The translations under genes and the position numbers were made by a program. A stretch of 64,000 nt of DNA from CAZXYS01 sp964645005 (GTDB lineage Bacteria > Bacteroidota > Ignavibacteria > Kapaibacteriales > UBA2268). Position 1 is the first letter of the stretch; the number at the start of each line of letters is the position of its first letter. The stretch spans positions 62,001 to 126,000 of the forward strand of contig CAZXYS010000005.1 in the NCBI GenBank assembly GCA_964645005.1, given 5' to 3'. This document shows positions 36,397 to 44,835 of the stretch, piece by piece. The notes beneath the pieces are model-generated. The model made no database searches and was not told the origin of the DNA. It worked only from the letters and a program-made list of their open reading frames with translations.

Positions 36397-37260
36397 ATGG
36401 AAGCTGCGTCAGGATACCTGATTTCCATTAAAGGATTGCATAAATATTATAATGGCACTCATATCCTTCAGGGAATCGACCTCAACGTTAATTCAGGTGA
36501 ACTAATCTCCATCATAGGAAGATCGGGCTGCGGGAAAACTACACTCCTGAGATGTCTCAATTGCCTGGAAATACTTGATTCCGGCTCTATCCACATTGCC
36601 GGAATCACTCTTAACAGATCTCCCAGACCACAGCAAAAGCACTCGAAGATCGTAAAAAAAGCAAAAGAAATTGGCAAGTCCAAGGACAGCTTTATAGAAA
36701 GCAAAGGTATAGAAGAGCAAGTCCTCGATGAAGACTTTCAAAGAAAAGCTCATGCAATAAGATTGAGAGTGGGCATGCTTTTTCAGGACCTGAACCTCTT
36801 CCCCCATTTAACTGTCCTGGACAATATCATTATCGGTCCAACAGTGGTTAAGAAAGAAGATAAGGATCAGGCGACCCTTAGAGCTATTCAATTACTTGAG
36901 AAAGTTGGAATGGAAGAATACAGCAAGAGATATCCGTCGGAGCTTTCCGGTGGTCAGGCACAACGTGTAGCTATTGCAAGGGCACTGGCAATGTCGCCCC
37001 AGGTCATGCTGTATGATGAACCAACTTCCGCACTCGATCCCGAGCTCGTAGAGGAAGTCCTCCAGGTTATGCGCAATCTGCACAAAGAAGGAATGACCCA
37101 GATAATAGTTACCCATGCTATGGGATTTGCCCGTAATGCATCCGACAGGGTTATATACATGGAAAACGGAGAAATCGTTGAGATCAGTCCTCCGGAAGAG
37201 ATATTTACTAATCCAAAAGATGACAGAACACGTCAATATTTGAGTATAATATCCGAATAA
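36397..37260 (+). CDS. Polar amino acid ABC transporter ATPase (GlnQ/HisP type)
   Basis: 287 residues. Walker A GRSGCGKTT (41-49), Q-loop MLFQDLNLFPH (Q130), signature LSGGQAQRVAIARALA, Walker B VMLYDEPTSALDPE and H-loop VTHAMGFAR are intact. Family members are usually about 240 residues; this one carries an insertion of about 45 mostly basic residues (about 74-118) between the Walker A beta-sheet and the Q-loop. It precedes the fused binding-protein/permease gene by 4 bp. It powers uptake of a polar amino acid such as glutamine, histidine or arginine. Confidence 0.93.
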   Translation: MEAASGYLISIKGLHKYYNGTHILQGIDLNVNSGELISIIGRSGCGKTTLLRCLNCLEILDSGSIHIAGITLNRSPRPQQKHSKIVKKAKEIGKSKDSFIESKGIEEQVLDEDFQRKAHAIRLRVGMLFQDLNLFPHLTVLDNIIIGPTVVKKEDKDQATLRAIQLLEKVGMEEYSKRYPSELSGGQAQRVAIARALAMSPQVMLYDEPTSALDPELVEEVLQVMRNLHKEGMTQIIVTHAMGFARNASDRVIYMENGEIVEISPPEEIFTNPKDDRTRQYLSIISE

Positions 37261-37264
37261 GACT

Positions 37265-38809
37265 ATGAAAATAAAAAGATACCTCAATATTTATTTGTCA
37301 CTTATTACAGCCTTTTTTTTATTGTCTACACTGGGTTTATTTTCTCGGGAAAAAGATAAAGAAGAAAAAGAAGTCCTTCGCTGGGCTGCTGACGCTGAGA
37401 GCGGAGCTCCTTATGTATTTGCGGATCCGAAAATCCCCTCCCGGCTTATCGGCTTCGAAGTCGACATTATCAATGAAGTCTGCGACAAACTGGGCATGAA
37501 AGGCAAACATGTCCAGAACCAGTGGGATGGGCTCATTCCCGGATTGAAGCGAGGCGATTATGATATCGTCATCAACGGTATCGAAATTACCAGCGACAGA
37601 AAAAAGGTTGTCAATTTCTCCCTCCCCTATTACTTAACCTATCAACAGCTCGTTATTCGTAGTGGTCAGAAAGGCATCCAGACAATGTCCGATCTCGTTG
37701 GCAAAAAAGTCGGCACCCTTAAGGCTTCCCTTGCAGAAAGAATGCTCCGAGCCGAAGGCGGCATTAATGTCAGAACATACGACAGCGAGCAAAACTCATA
37801 TCAGGACCTTAAAAACGGCAGACTCGATGCCGTACTTATAGATGAACCCGTAGCAAAATATTACGCCGGCTGGAATCCCGAACTCGAACTGGTCGGGCAG
37901 CCCATCGGCGAAGTTTCTTACGGGATAGTCGTTCCAAAAGAAGACACGCTGCTGCTTAAGAGAATAAACGAAGCACTCAGGGAAATAGCGCAAAGCGGCA
38001 GACTGCGCGAAATCCTCGAACAGTGGAATATGTGGAACCACATGATGGCATCATACCTTGATGACCAAACAGAATCAAACGTAGCCCCTAAAAAATATCA
38101 TCGCTTTCTTGAATCTCAGGGCAAAGAAACCACCCTGAAAATGCTTATTAACAGGTACATAAATTTTATGCCTGACGTGGGTACTGCCGCTATGGTTACC
38201 TTGTCATTATCGATATTAGCAATGGTATTGGCTGTTGTGCTCGGGTTAACCATTGCCCTTCTAAGAGTTTACGCCCCAAAACCAATTTCGATGCTCGCTG
38301 TTTTGTTTATCGAATTTATTCGCGGCACGCCGCTATTGATACAACTATTCTTCATATTCTATGCTCTGCCTTCCATTGGAGTCAATTTAAATCCGTTCAT
38401 TGCCGGAGTATTAGGACTTGGCATCAATTACGCCGCCTATGAAGCCGAAGTCTATCGCGCAGGGCTTTTCTCTGTTCCGCGCGGGCAAATGGAAGCCGCC
38501 ATATCCCTGGGAATGAGACGCAGAGATGCCCTTCGCCATATCATCATACCTCAGGCAATAAGGCTTGTCATTCCCCCTACAACTAATGACTTCATTTCAC
38601 TATTGAAGGATTCTTCGCTTGTTGCAGTTATCACATTGGTAGAACTGACAAAATTATACTTCAACCTCGCCTCCACTTATTATGACTATATTGGCACCGG
38701 TTTGATCATTGCAGCCGTATATTTATTGCTGGGATTGCCATTCGTACAAATGTCAAAACATGTAGAAAAGAAATTTTCTCTCGATAAAAAGATAGAAGGC
38801 AAAAGATAA
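37265..38809 (+). CDS. Fused substrate-binding protein and permease of a polar amino acid ABC transporter
   Basis: 514 residues. After a signal-anchor (about 7-27), residues 38-260 are an SBP_bac_3 domain (GFEVDIINEVCDKLGM, GLIPGLKRGDYDIVINGIEIT, VGKKVGTLKAS). A linker leads to a HisM/GlnP-type permease (about 300-505) with the EAA loop EAAISLGMRRRDALRHIIIPQAI. Gene fusion of receptor and channel is known in this transporter family. Together with the upstream ATPase it makes a complete importer. Substrate unknown beyond polar amino acid. Confidence 0.92.
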   Translation: MKIKRYLNIYLSLITAFFLLSTLGLFSREKDKEEKEVLRWAADAESGAPYVFADPKIPSRLIGFEVDIINEVCDKLGMKGKHVQNQWDGLIPGLKRGDYDIVINGIEITSDRKKVVNFSLPYYLTYQQLVIRSGQKGIQTMSDLVGKKVGTLKASLAERMLRAEGGINVRTYDSEQNSYQDLKNGRLDAVLIDEPVAKYYAGWNPELELVGQPIGEVSYGIVVPKEDTLLLKRINEALREIAQSGRLREILEQWNMWNHMMASYLDDQTESNVAPKKYHRFLESQGKETTLKMLINRYINFMPDVGTAAMVTLSLSILAMVLAVVLGLTIALLRVYAPKPISMLAVLFIEFIRGTPLLIQLFFIFYALPSIGVNLNPFIAGVLGLGINYAAYEAEVYRAGLFSVPRGQMEAAISLGMRRRDALRHIIIPQAIRLVIPPTTNDFISLLKDSSLVAVITLVELTKLYFNLASTYYDYIGTGLIIAAVYLLLGLPFVQMSKHVEKKFSLDKKIEGKR

Positions 38810-38879
38810 TTGCCTTAATTACGTTTAATAACAAGATATTTAAAATTTTTCAAAGGTCACTAATTTTTTGAGGATTGAT

Positions 38880-40289
38880 ATGAGATTAGCGATAATTTTG
38901 GGGATAGCAATACTTTTTAACACCGGACTTGTGCTCTCCCAATCTAAGGAAGAAGACGATCAGCCCAGACGAATTCGCCGCTTACAAAGCAGAGACGTCG
39001 AAGAAGGCAGGACAACCAGACCCATTAAACGACCACCTCTGAAAACAAGAACTTATGAAAGCTTTGATGAAGCCTTGAAAGATGCCGAAAGCCTTAAAAG
39101 ACTTCTTCTTAGATCAAAAAACATTACTGACATACCTGCAGCAATTTCTCAGTTCAAAAAACTGGAATATCTGGACTTATCATATAATAACATATCCTCG
39201 CTGCCCCAGCAAATTTCGGAGCTTTCCAATCTGAAAACACTGAAAATATCGAATAATCAATTTACCGAAGCTCCGGCTATACTGGAATCTCTAACATCTC
39301 TCCAGGTGATGGATCTATCCAAAAACCAAATTACTGAATTTAAGGCAGATCTATCTAAATTGGAAAAACTCCAGGTACTTTATCTATCTGAAAATGGGCT
39401 TCAAACCGTGCCAGAAAATTTTGAGGATTTCACAAGCCTATCTCACCTATATCTTGGAAGTAATGCTTTCACAACAATACCAGAGCCCGTTTTTGAAATT
39501 GAATCTCTTAAGAATCTCGATCTTGGAGGCAACCAACTCGAAACCCTCCCTGAAGAAATCGAAGAATTCGATAATATAGAAACTCTTCTCTTGGGTAGAA
39601 ATAAATTAACAAAGTTACCTGAAAAAATCGGTAAATTAAACTCGCTAAAGCTGCTTGATCTTCAGTATAACAAACTGGATACTATCCCAAAGGGATTCAC
39701 AGAACTCGCAAATCTCAAAATATTACGTTTAAGCAATAATAAAATCACCTATCTTCCTAATAAATTAGATAAACTGAAAAATCTCCAAATCCTTGATTTT
39801 TCTAACAATGAAGCTGACACGATACCATCGGGCTTTGTAAATATTAAATCTCTTCAAAATTTAGATCTCTCGGATAACAAAATGGTTATTTTTCCTGAGG
39901 GCATTGAAGAGCTTGTAAATCTCGAAAAGTTGAATTTAAAAAATAATCTATTTGAAGAGTTCCCAAAAGATATTTTGAAATTGGAAAATCTCAAATTCCT
40001 CGATTTGAGTAATAATCAGATTGATTCTATCCCATCGGATATCAACAAATTGAAATCCCTTGTCCATCTGAAAATGTCCGGAAATAAAATATCATCCGTA
40101 CCCGAACAAATAGCCGAACTCGAAAACTGCAGAGCACTTATGTTAGCTCACAATCAATTAACCACCCTCCCTGAAAAAATAAAGAATTTATCTAATTTGA
40201 GAACAGTTAACCTCAGAGATAATCGTATACCCGACGAAGAAAAAGAAAAATTGAGAGAATTATTAACCGGCGCAAGAATATCATTTTAA
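38880..40289 (+). CDS. Exported leucine-rich repeat protein
   Basis: 469 residues from ATG 38880 (GAGGA upstream), with signal peptide MRLAIILGIAILFNTGLVLSQ. After a charged linker come 17 consecutive 23-residue LRRs of the plant/bacterial type (LxxLDLSxNxIxxLPxxIxxLxN). No capping enzyme domain or T9SS tail is present, so it is probably periplasmic or surface-tethered by other means. LRR arrays bind proteins; the partner is unknown. Near-identical repeat codons are absent, so the array is not a recent expansion. Confidence 0.88.
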   Translation: MRLAIILGIAILFNTGLVLSQSKEEDDQPRRIRRLQSRDVEEGRTTRPIKRPPLKTRTYESFDEALKDAESLKRLLLRSKNITDIPAAISQFKKLEYLDLSYNNISSLPQQISELSNLKTLKISNNQFTEAPAILESLTSLQVMDLSKNQITEFKADLSKLEKLQVLYLSENGLQTVPENFEDFTSLSHLYLGSNAFTTIPEPVFEIESLKNLDLGGNQLETLPEEIEEFDNIETLLLGRNKLTKLPEKIGKLNSLKLLDLQYNKLDTIPKGFTELANLKILRLSNNKITYLPNKLDKLKNLQILDFSNNEADTIPSGFVNIKSLQNLDLSDNKMVIFPEGIEELVNLEKLNLKNNLFEEFPKDILKLENLKFLDLSNNQIDSIPSDINKLKSLVHLKMSGNKISSVPEQIAELENCRALMLAHNQLTTLPEKIKNLSNLRTVNLRDNRIPDEEKEKLRELLTGARISF

Positions 40290-40365
40290 TTTAAATATCA
40301 CTGAATATTTATCTTAATGTTTCGTCACGAATCATGTAATATTTAGTTGTGTAAAATTTGTGTTT

Positions 40366-40393
40366 TTGACATAGCTAAATATATTGTTATATT
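40366..40393 (+). promoter_or_regulatory. Sigma70-type promoter for the reductase gene
   Basis: TTGACA (40366-40371), 16-bp spacer, TATATT (40388-40393), about 32 bp before the start codon of the ferredoxin-NADP reductase-like gene. Confidence 0.55.
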
Positions 40394-40425
40394 TGTATTC
40401 TATTATTTTTTAGAACTAATTTATT

Positions 40426-41352
40426 ATGGAAACTATGTTCAATGACAATAGATTGGGTAAGGTAGAAAAAGGACTGGATGTAATTAACTGCGCTTGCGAG
40501 GTGGAAGCGATGGAAACTGGAAGGAAAAATAAGGACGAACTCAATGCATTTATCAGCCGTAGAGTGGACATCTCATCAGATCTTATGATCATTGATATTG
40601 TACCCGACGGATGGGAACTACCCGATTTCACTCCTGGACAGTACGCTACCATCGGACTCCCAAAATCAGCAAAATCCTTCCGTCAGAACAAGATGAGCAT
40701 GCTGCCGGTAATAAATGACGAGAATAAAAAAATGGTAAAGCGCCCCTATTCAATAGCTTCAGGCTCAAAAAACAAACACAGCCTGGAAATATATCTCAAG
40801 CTTGTGGAAGACGGCACCCTGACACCAAAATTATGGAATCTAAAAGCCGGCGATCGCGTTTGGCTTTCACCGCGTATAAAAGGAAAATTTACACTTGATG
40901 ACGTACCTGTAGAAAAGAACATACTCCTCGCAGCGCGCGGCACCGGCGTTGCTCCATACATCAGCATGCTCCGAACTATTACGCTCAGATATGAAGCCAG
41001 AAATATAGCTGTCATTCACAGTGCTCGACATTCTTACGACCTTGCCTACCGTTCCGAATTAGAAACCCTCGAAAAAGAATGCGACAATTTCTCTTATATA
41101 CCTGTACTAAGCAAGCCCAACCAGGAACCCCTAAAATGGCATGGTCATTCCGGCTACGTACAGAAATTATGGACTGAAAGAGTAGTCCATGAAAAATGGA
41201 ATTCGGAAATCACTCCGAAAAACACACATATTTTCCTGTGTGGAAATCCAAAGATGATAAATGACATGACAGAAGTCCTCGAAGCTGAAGGCTTCGTCAA
41301 ACATAAAAACTGGAAGAAGCCAGGGAGCATCCATCTGGAGAAATACTGGTAA
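40426..41352 (+). CDS. Ferredoxin/flavodoxin-NADP+ reductase-like FAD protein
   Basis: 308 residues. An FNR-type FAD-binding barrel with PGQYATIGLP and KRPYSIASG (the RxYS motif contacting FAD), then the NAD(P)-binding part with LLAARGTGVAPYISMLR (GTGxAP motif) and FLCGNPKMINDM near the C-terminus. The C-terminal aromatic (EKYW-end) stacks on the flavin in this family. The first 35-40 residues are an extra segment with CAC. It probably transfers electrons between NADPH and a ferredoxin in the cytoplasm. Monocistronic. Confidence 0.88.
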   Translation: METMFNDNRLGKVEKGLDVINCACEVEAMETGRKNKDELNAFISRRVDISSDLMIIDIVPDGWELPDFTPGQYATIGLPKSAKSFRQNKMSMLPVINDENKKMVKRPYSIASGSKNKHSLEIYLKLVEDGTLTPKLWNLKAGDRVWLSPRIKGKFTLDDVPVEKNILLAARGTGVAPYISMLRTITLRYEARNIAVIHSARHSYDLAYRSELETLEKECDNFSYIPVLSKPNQEPLKWHGHSGYVQKLWTERVVHEKWNSEITPKNTHIFLCGNPKMINDMTEVLEAEGFVKHKNWKKPGSIHLEKYW

Positions 41353-41464
41353 GCCATTTGGCAAAAGGTAACAGGCTGCTGGTCACAGGCTGAAGAAGAG
41401 AAAATTAATCCCGGTTTTTGCATTAACATCTATCAAAATAAATACCTTAATTCTAAGAAAATAA

Positions 41465-41525
41465 CCACCCCTTCTTTTCCCCTCCTTAGTAAAGAGGGAG
41501 TGAAGCCGAAGGCTTTACGGGGTGG
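41465..41525. repeat. MITE-like palindromic element CCACCCC...GGGGTGG
   Basis: 61 bp bounded by perfect 7-bp inverted ends, with inner pairing CCCTCCTTA / AAAGAGGG and a small AAGCC-gaa-GGCTT hairpin. Elements of this appearance are dispersed in many FCB genomes. Confidence 0.7.
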
Positions 41526-41671
41526 CTCTTCTATTTCTTGAACTGTTTCAAGTTAATTGTTGTGATGGATTCTATTGAAATATGCGGGTTTATTATAAAA
41601 TCTGATAAATAAATGAAGATTGGCGAATGAAGAAATAACGGAATAGGGTTTGCTAATTAGTTTATTAACAG

Positions 41672-41749
41672 TTATTTGACAATCACCAATCTTCTGGTTT
41701 TCATATTTGTCGGCGTTTGAAGCATCAAGATATATGTGCCGGACAAAAT
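41672..41749 (-). pseudogene. Remnant of a T9SS C-terminal sorting domain
   Basis: 25 codons plus stop on the - strand read LSGTYILMLQ ... KTRRLVIVK, which is exactly the end of a Por sorting domain (GxYxLxL ... xRKLxIxK). An in-frame stop sits immediately upstream (41750-41752) and no cargo part is found. It is the tail of a lost secreted-protein gene. Confidence 0.65.
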
Positions 41750-42013
41750 TCATCTGTATTCATATTTATAATAAGCTTTTTATTACATGACACATGAGAT
41801 TGTAAAAGGTCTCAGAATTTTTTAATTATCCAAAAATTTGAATATACCTTTTGAATTAAATGGATTATTTATGGTATGAAAATAATAAAAGAAGTTTTTA
41901 TTAAAATTAAATGAAAATAAAATTATTTATTTATTAAAATTTCTTGACTTTATATTAATTTTTGTGTAACTTTGAAAAGTGTTTATTATGAATAAAAATT
42001 ATGATAAAGGATC

Positions 42014-43102
42014 ATGAAGCACATTTCTTCAATATTACTGGCAATTTTAATTGTGGCTTTCCCACTTAAAAGCCAAACAGTTGAGGAAAACCTGAAAGTT
42101 ATCATCAATGTGAAAGATGAGATGAAGCATCCCGTGGCACACACTGATTTCAAGATTAAAAATATTGCCAGTGAAAAAGAATATGATGCTTCGACAAATG
42201 AAGAAGGTGTTCATGAGGTCGAGCTAAAAAAAGGAGATATGCATCAGGTGACTTTCAGTGAGAAAAATCAGGAAATCTCCTATAGTTTCAGAGTGCCGAA
42301 CAAAAACAGACTTGAATCTTACAGTCTGGTCTGCAGACTTCCGGTCAATATAAGCGGCAAAGAAGCGGCTGAATTTGATTTAAATGGAAAAAAACCGCAG
42401 GAAAAAGAGATATCAGTGATATTACAGAATCAAGAAGGGAAATTGCTGAAAGAACACGATTTTAAATTATTCGGGGATGACAGTACGCTTATAGATAATT
42501 TGAGAACTGATCCGCATGGCAGAACTGAAATAAAACTCATGGAAGCTCAGAGATATTTTGTTACGACACGAGTATATGGCGAAGAATACATGGATGATTT
42601 CATTATCGATCCTGATGCTGATATTTATACATATCGTTTGCTCCTTCCTTTCTCAAGGCAGCATCATCCGGATGATCCCTGGAATAAGGCAATGGAAAAT
42701 GTTTCTTACGGGAAAAAGATGCCCTCAGATTCCCCTATGAAAACGGGAGGAAAATATAAACGCTCTTTCGTCCTGAGGGATGTGCATTTTGCATCAGGTA
42801 GTTATGAGATTACACCGAAATCATATCCGTCTCTCGATCGCTTTGCGGAGAAAATGATCGCAAATCCGGATATGATAGTAGAAATAGCAGGACACACAGA
42901 CAGGGTAGGTACAAACGAAAACAATATGGTGCTCTCACAAAACAGAGCTGAAGCGATTGTGAATTATCTCGTTGACAAGGGAGTTGAAAGACATCGCATG
43001 ACTCCTGTTGGATACGGCGAAGAACAACCGATAGCAACTAACGAAACTGCGGCGGGACGCGCTAAGAACAGAAGAAGCGAAGTCAGAGTAATCGATGAAT
43101 AA
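42014..43102 (+). CDS. OmpA-family outer-membrane/peptidoglycan-linking protein
   Basis: 362 residues: signal peptide to LKSQ, two beta-sandwich repeats related to each other (VIINVKDEMKHPVAHTDFKIKN and SVILQNQEGKLLKEHDFKLFG), then a canonical OmpA C-terminal domain (VHFASGSYEITPKSYPSLDRFAEKM ... VEIAGHTDRVGTNENNMVLSQNRAEAIVNYL ... NRRSEVRV), with the peptidoglycan-binding Asp and Arg conserved. It probably anchors the outer membrane to the wall. Followed by a strong terminator. Confidence 0.88.
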   Translation: MKHISSILLAILIVAFPLKSQTVEENLKVIINVKDEMKHPVAHTDFKIKNIASEKEYDASTNEEGVHEVELKKGDMHQVTFSEKNQEISYSFRVPNKNRLESYSLVCRLPVNISGKEAAEFDLNGKKPQEKEISVILQNQEGKLLKEHDFKLFGDDSTLIDNLRTDPHGRTEIKLMEAQRYFVTTRVYGEEYMDDFIIDPDADIYTYRLLLPFSRQHHPDDPWNKAMENVSYGKKMPSDSPMKTGGKYKRSFVLRDVHFASGSYEITPKSYPSLDRFAEKMIANPDMIVEIAGHTDRVGTNENNMVLSQNRAEAIVNYLVDKGVERHRMTPVGYGEEQPIATNETAAGRAKNRRSEVRVIDE

Positions 43103-43125
43103 TTTTCTATTACCAGCTTAGGGGG

Positions 43126-43182
43126 GGATTGATTACGTTTATCGTAATTCAATTGAAGCCGGTTCGACTCCGGCAGACAGCG
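43126..43182 (+). other. Orphan tRNA T-arm-like hairpin
   Basis: GCCGG-TTCGACT-CCGGC (43158-43174) is a perfect tRNA/tmRNA T-arm, followed by a 7-nt acceptor-like stretch. The preceding hairpin (TTACG-TTTAT-CGTAA) is not a tRNA anticodon or D arm, and no complementary 5' acceptor strand is present. It could be the scar of a 3' tRNA/tmRNA fragment or coincidence. Confidence 0.3.
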
Positions 43183-43210
43183 CCGAAAATTTTCGGCGCT
43201 TCTTTTTTTT
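43179..43210 (+). terminator. Rho-independent terminator after the OmpA-like gene
   Basis: Perfect 11-bp palindrome AGCGCCGAAAA / TTTTCGGCGCT followed by TCTTTTTTTT. Confidence 0.92.
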
Positions 43211-43301
43211 ATCATGCTAAACAAATTTTTAATTCTCGATGAATATTCATATTTTTGTGTCGAATTTACCAAAATGACTATTAAAAAATCTGATCCGGAG
43301 A

Positions 43302-44561
43302 ATGTACAAAAAATTTTACTACCTGTTAGCGTTAACTTTGATTTTACTTATAGTTTTCGCTATTCTTGATAAAGCTGCCATAAATACATCAACTCCCCCG
43401 GAAATTATTGAAACTACTACGAAAAAAGAAGAAATCAAGCCGGAGCCGGATGAATTTGGTTTGATCGATGAGGATTATGAAAAGAAAACCGGTAAGGTCG
43501 AGCACAATCAGTTCCTTTCGGATATTTTACAGAAATATAATATTGAATATCAAACAATAGACAAATTAGTAAAAAAGTGTGATTCGGTATTTGACATTAA
43601 ATCCATACGTGCCGGGAACAGGTATGTTGCTTATATGAACGATGATTCGGTATCAAAAACCGACTATTTTGTTTACGAAATAACGCCAATATCTTATGTA
43701 ATCTTTGATTTCAGGGATACCATAAATATAATAAGAGGCGAAAAGGAAGTAGATGTCAGAATAAAAAAAGCCAGTGGTGTTATTAATACTTCCCTCTGGG
43801 TGGATATGACAGAACAGGGACAAGACCCGTATCTTGCAGTTATGTTATCAGAAGTTTATGCCTGGACGGTGGACTTTTTCGGAATTCAAAAGGGTGACTG
43901 CTACAAAGTAATTTACGAAGAAAAATATGTTGATGATGAAAAGGTTGGCTTCGGAAGAATCCTGGCGGCGTATTTTGGTCACTATGACAAAGATCTATAT
44001 GCTTTCCACTTTGACAAGGAAAACGGTGAATACTTTGATGAAAATGGTAAAAGCCTGAAGAGAAAATTTCTCAAGTCGCCGTTGAGCTATAGCCGTATTA
44101 GTTCCGGCTTTTCGAACAGCAGGCTTCATCCTATCCTCAAGGTGCGCAGACCTCATCACGGTGTGGATTACGCAGCACCGAGAGGCACTCCGGTACATAC
44201 AGTAGCCGACGGTACCGTTGTATATGCCGGATACAGCGGCGGCGCTGGCAGAATGGTCAAAATCAGGCATAACGGCACTTCATTTTTAACAAAATATTTA
44301 CATCTTAGCAGATTTGCAAAGGGTATTCGAAGCGGTGCCCGTGTAAACCAAGGACAGACGATAGGCTATGTCGGCAGCACGGGACTTTCCACAGGACCTC
44401 ATTTGGATTTCAGAGTATATCGCAGCGGCAGCCCGATAAATCCCCTTAAACTTGATCCGCCGCCACTTGAACCCGTCAAAGCAAAATATAAGGAAGAATA
44501 CGAGGCTCATGTCGGAAAATGGCGTGCAAAGCTGGATAGTATAAATATACCCGCAGTGTAG
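43302..44561 (+). CDS. M23-family (LytM-like) peptidase
   Basis: 419 residues: N-terminal membrane anchor or signal (6-24), an OapA/Csd3-like accessory region with SDILQKYNIEYQTID and VMLSEVYAWTVDFFGIQKGDCYKVIYE, and a C-terminal M23 domain (about 262-400) with SSGFSNSRLHPILKVRRPHHGVDYAAPRGTPV. Zinc ligands H285 and D289 and the catalytic H334 (KYLHLSRF) are visible. The last motif is GPHLDF (366-371), with Asp369 in place of the usual second His of HxH. It is a probable periplasmic peptidoglycan endopeptidase. Confidence 0.88.
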   Translation: MYKKFYYLLALTLILLIVFAILDKAAINTSTPPEIIETTTKKEEIKPEPDEFGLIDEDYEKKTGKVEHNQFLSDILQKYNIEYQTIDKLVKKCDSVFDIKSIRAGNRYVAYMNDDSVSKTDYFVYEITPISYVIFDFRDTINIIRGEKEVDVRIKKASGVINTSLWVDMTEQGQDPYLAVMLSEVYAWTVDFFGIQKGDCYKVIYEEKYVDDEKVGFGRILAAYFGHYDKDLYAFHFDKENGEYFDENGKSLKRKFLKSPLSYSRISSGFSNSRLHPILKVRRPHHGVDYAAPRGTPVHTVADGTVVYAGYSGGAGRMVKIRHNGTSFLTKYLHLSRFAKGIRSGARVNQGQTIGYVGSTGLSTGPHLDFRVYRSGSPINPLKLDPPPLEPVKAKYKEEYEAHVGKWRAKLDSINIPAV

Positions 44562-44589
44562 GAATAATATTGCGAATAACACAGATGAA

Positions 44590-44703
44590 GCTGTCTCTTA
44601 AGCAGGAATATCAGATCACACTTCGACTCCGCTCAGTGCGAGACGCCTCTGTCATCATGAGCAAATTCGAAGTTTGACTGCTTTTTATTATTTATCGGAC
44701 AGC
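44590..44703. repeat. MITE-like element with nested inverted ends
   Basis: 114 bp. The outer ends GCTGTC / GACAGC and inner ends AAGCAG / CTGCTT are complementary; the middle contains CTTCGACTCCGCTCAGTGCG, shared with the repeat at 1690-1757. No coding capacity. It fills most of the gap before galT. Confidence 0.6.
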
Positions 44704-44835
44704 CTAATCTGAAGCATAATCCATTAATATTTATGTATTTACAGCGTTAACCATTATTCTTTAATAGTTAACTTTTTCCAAAATGAACGAATTCTATAAA
44801 AGTAAAATCCTTTTAAAATAATTCAGTAGAAATAT

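Larger units (their letters stand above)
41353..42013. other. Long intergenic region with repeat and gene remnant
   Basis: 661 bp without an intact gene. It holds a palindromic CCACCCC/GGGGTGG element (41465-41525) and a 25-codon remnant of a T9SS sorting domain on the - strand (41672-41749). The last 200 bp are AT-rich and precede the OmpA-like gene. Confidence 0.6.

Noticed and set aside
43126..43182. Complete tRNA or tmRNA gene
   Set aside because: Only the T-arm is present; there are no D arm, anticodon arm or pairing 5' acceptor strand.
44591..44600. Tn5-like transposon end CTGTCTCTTA
   Set aside because: Only ten bases match and the opposite end and transposase are missing; it fits the local MITE-like element instead.
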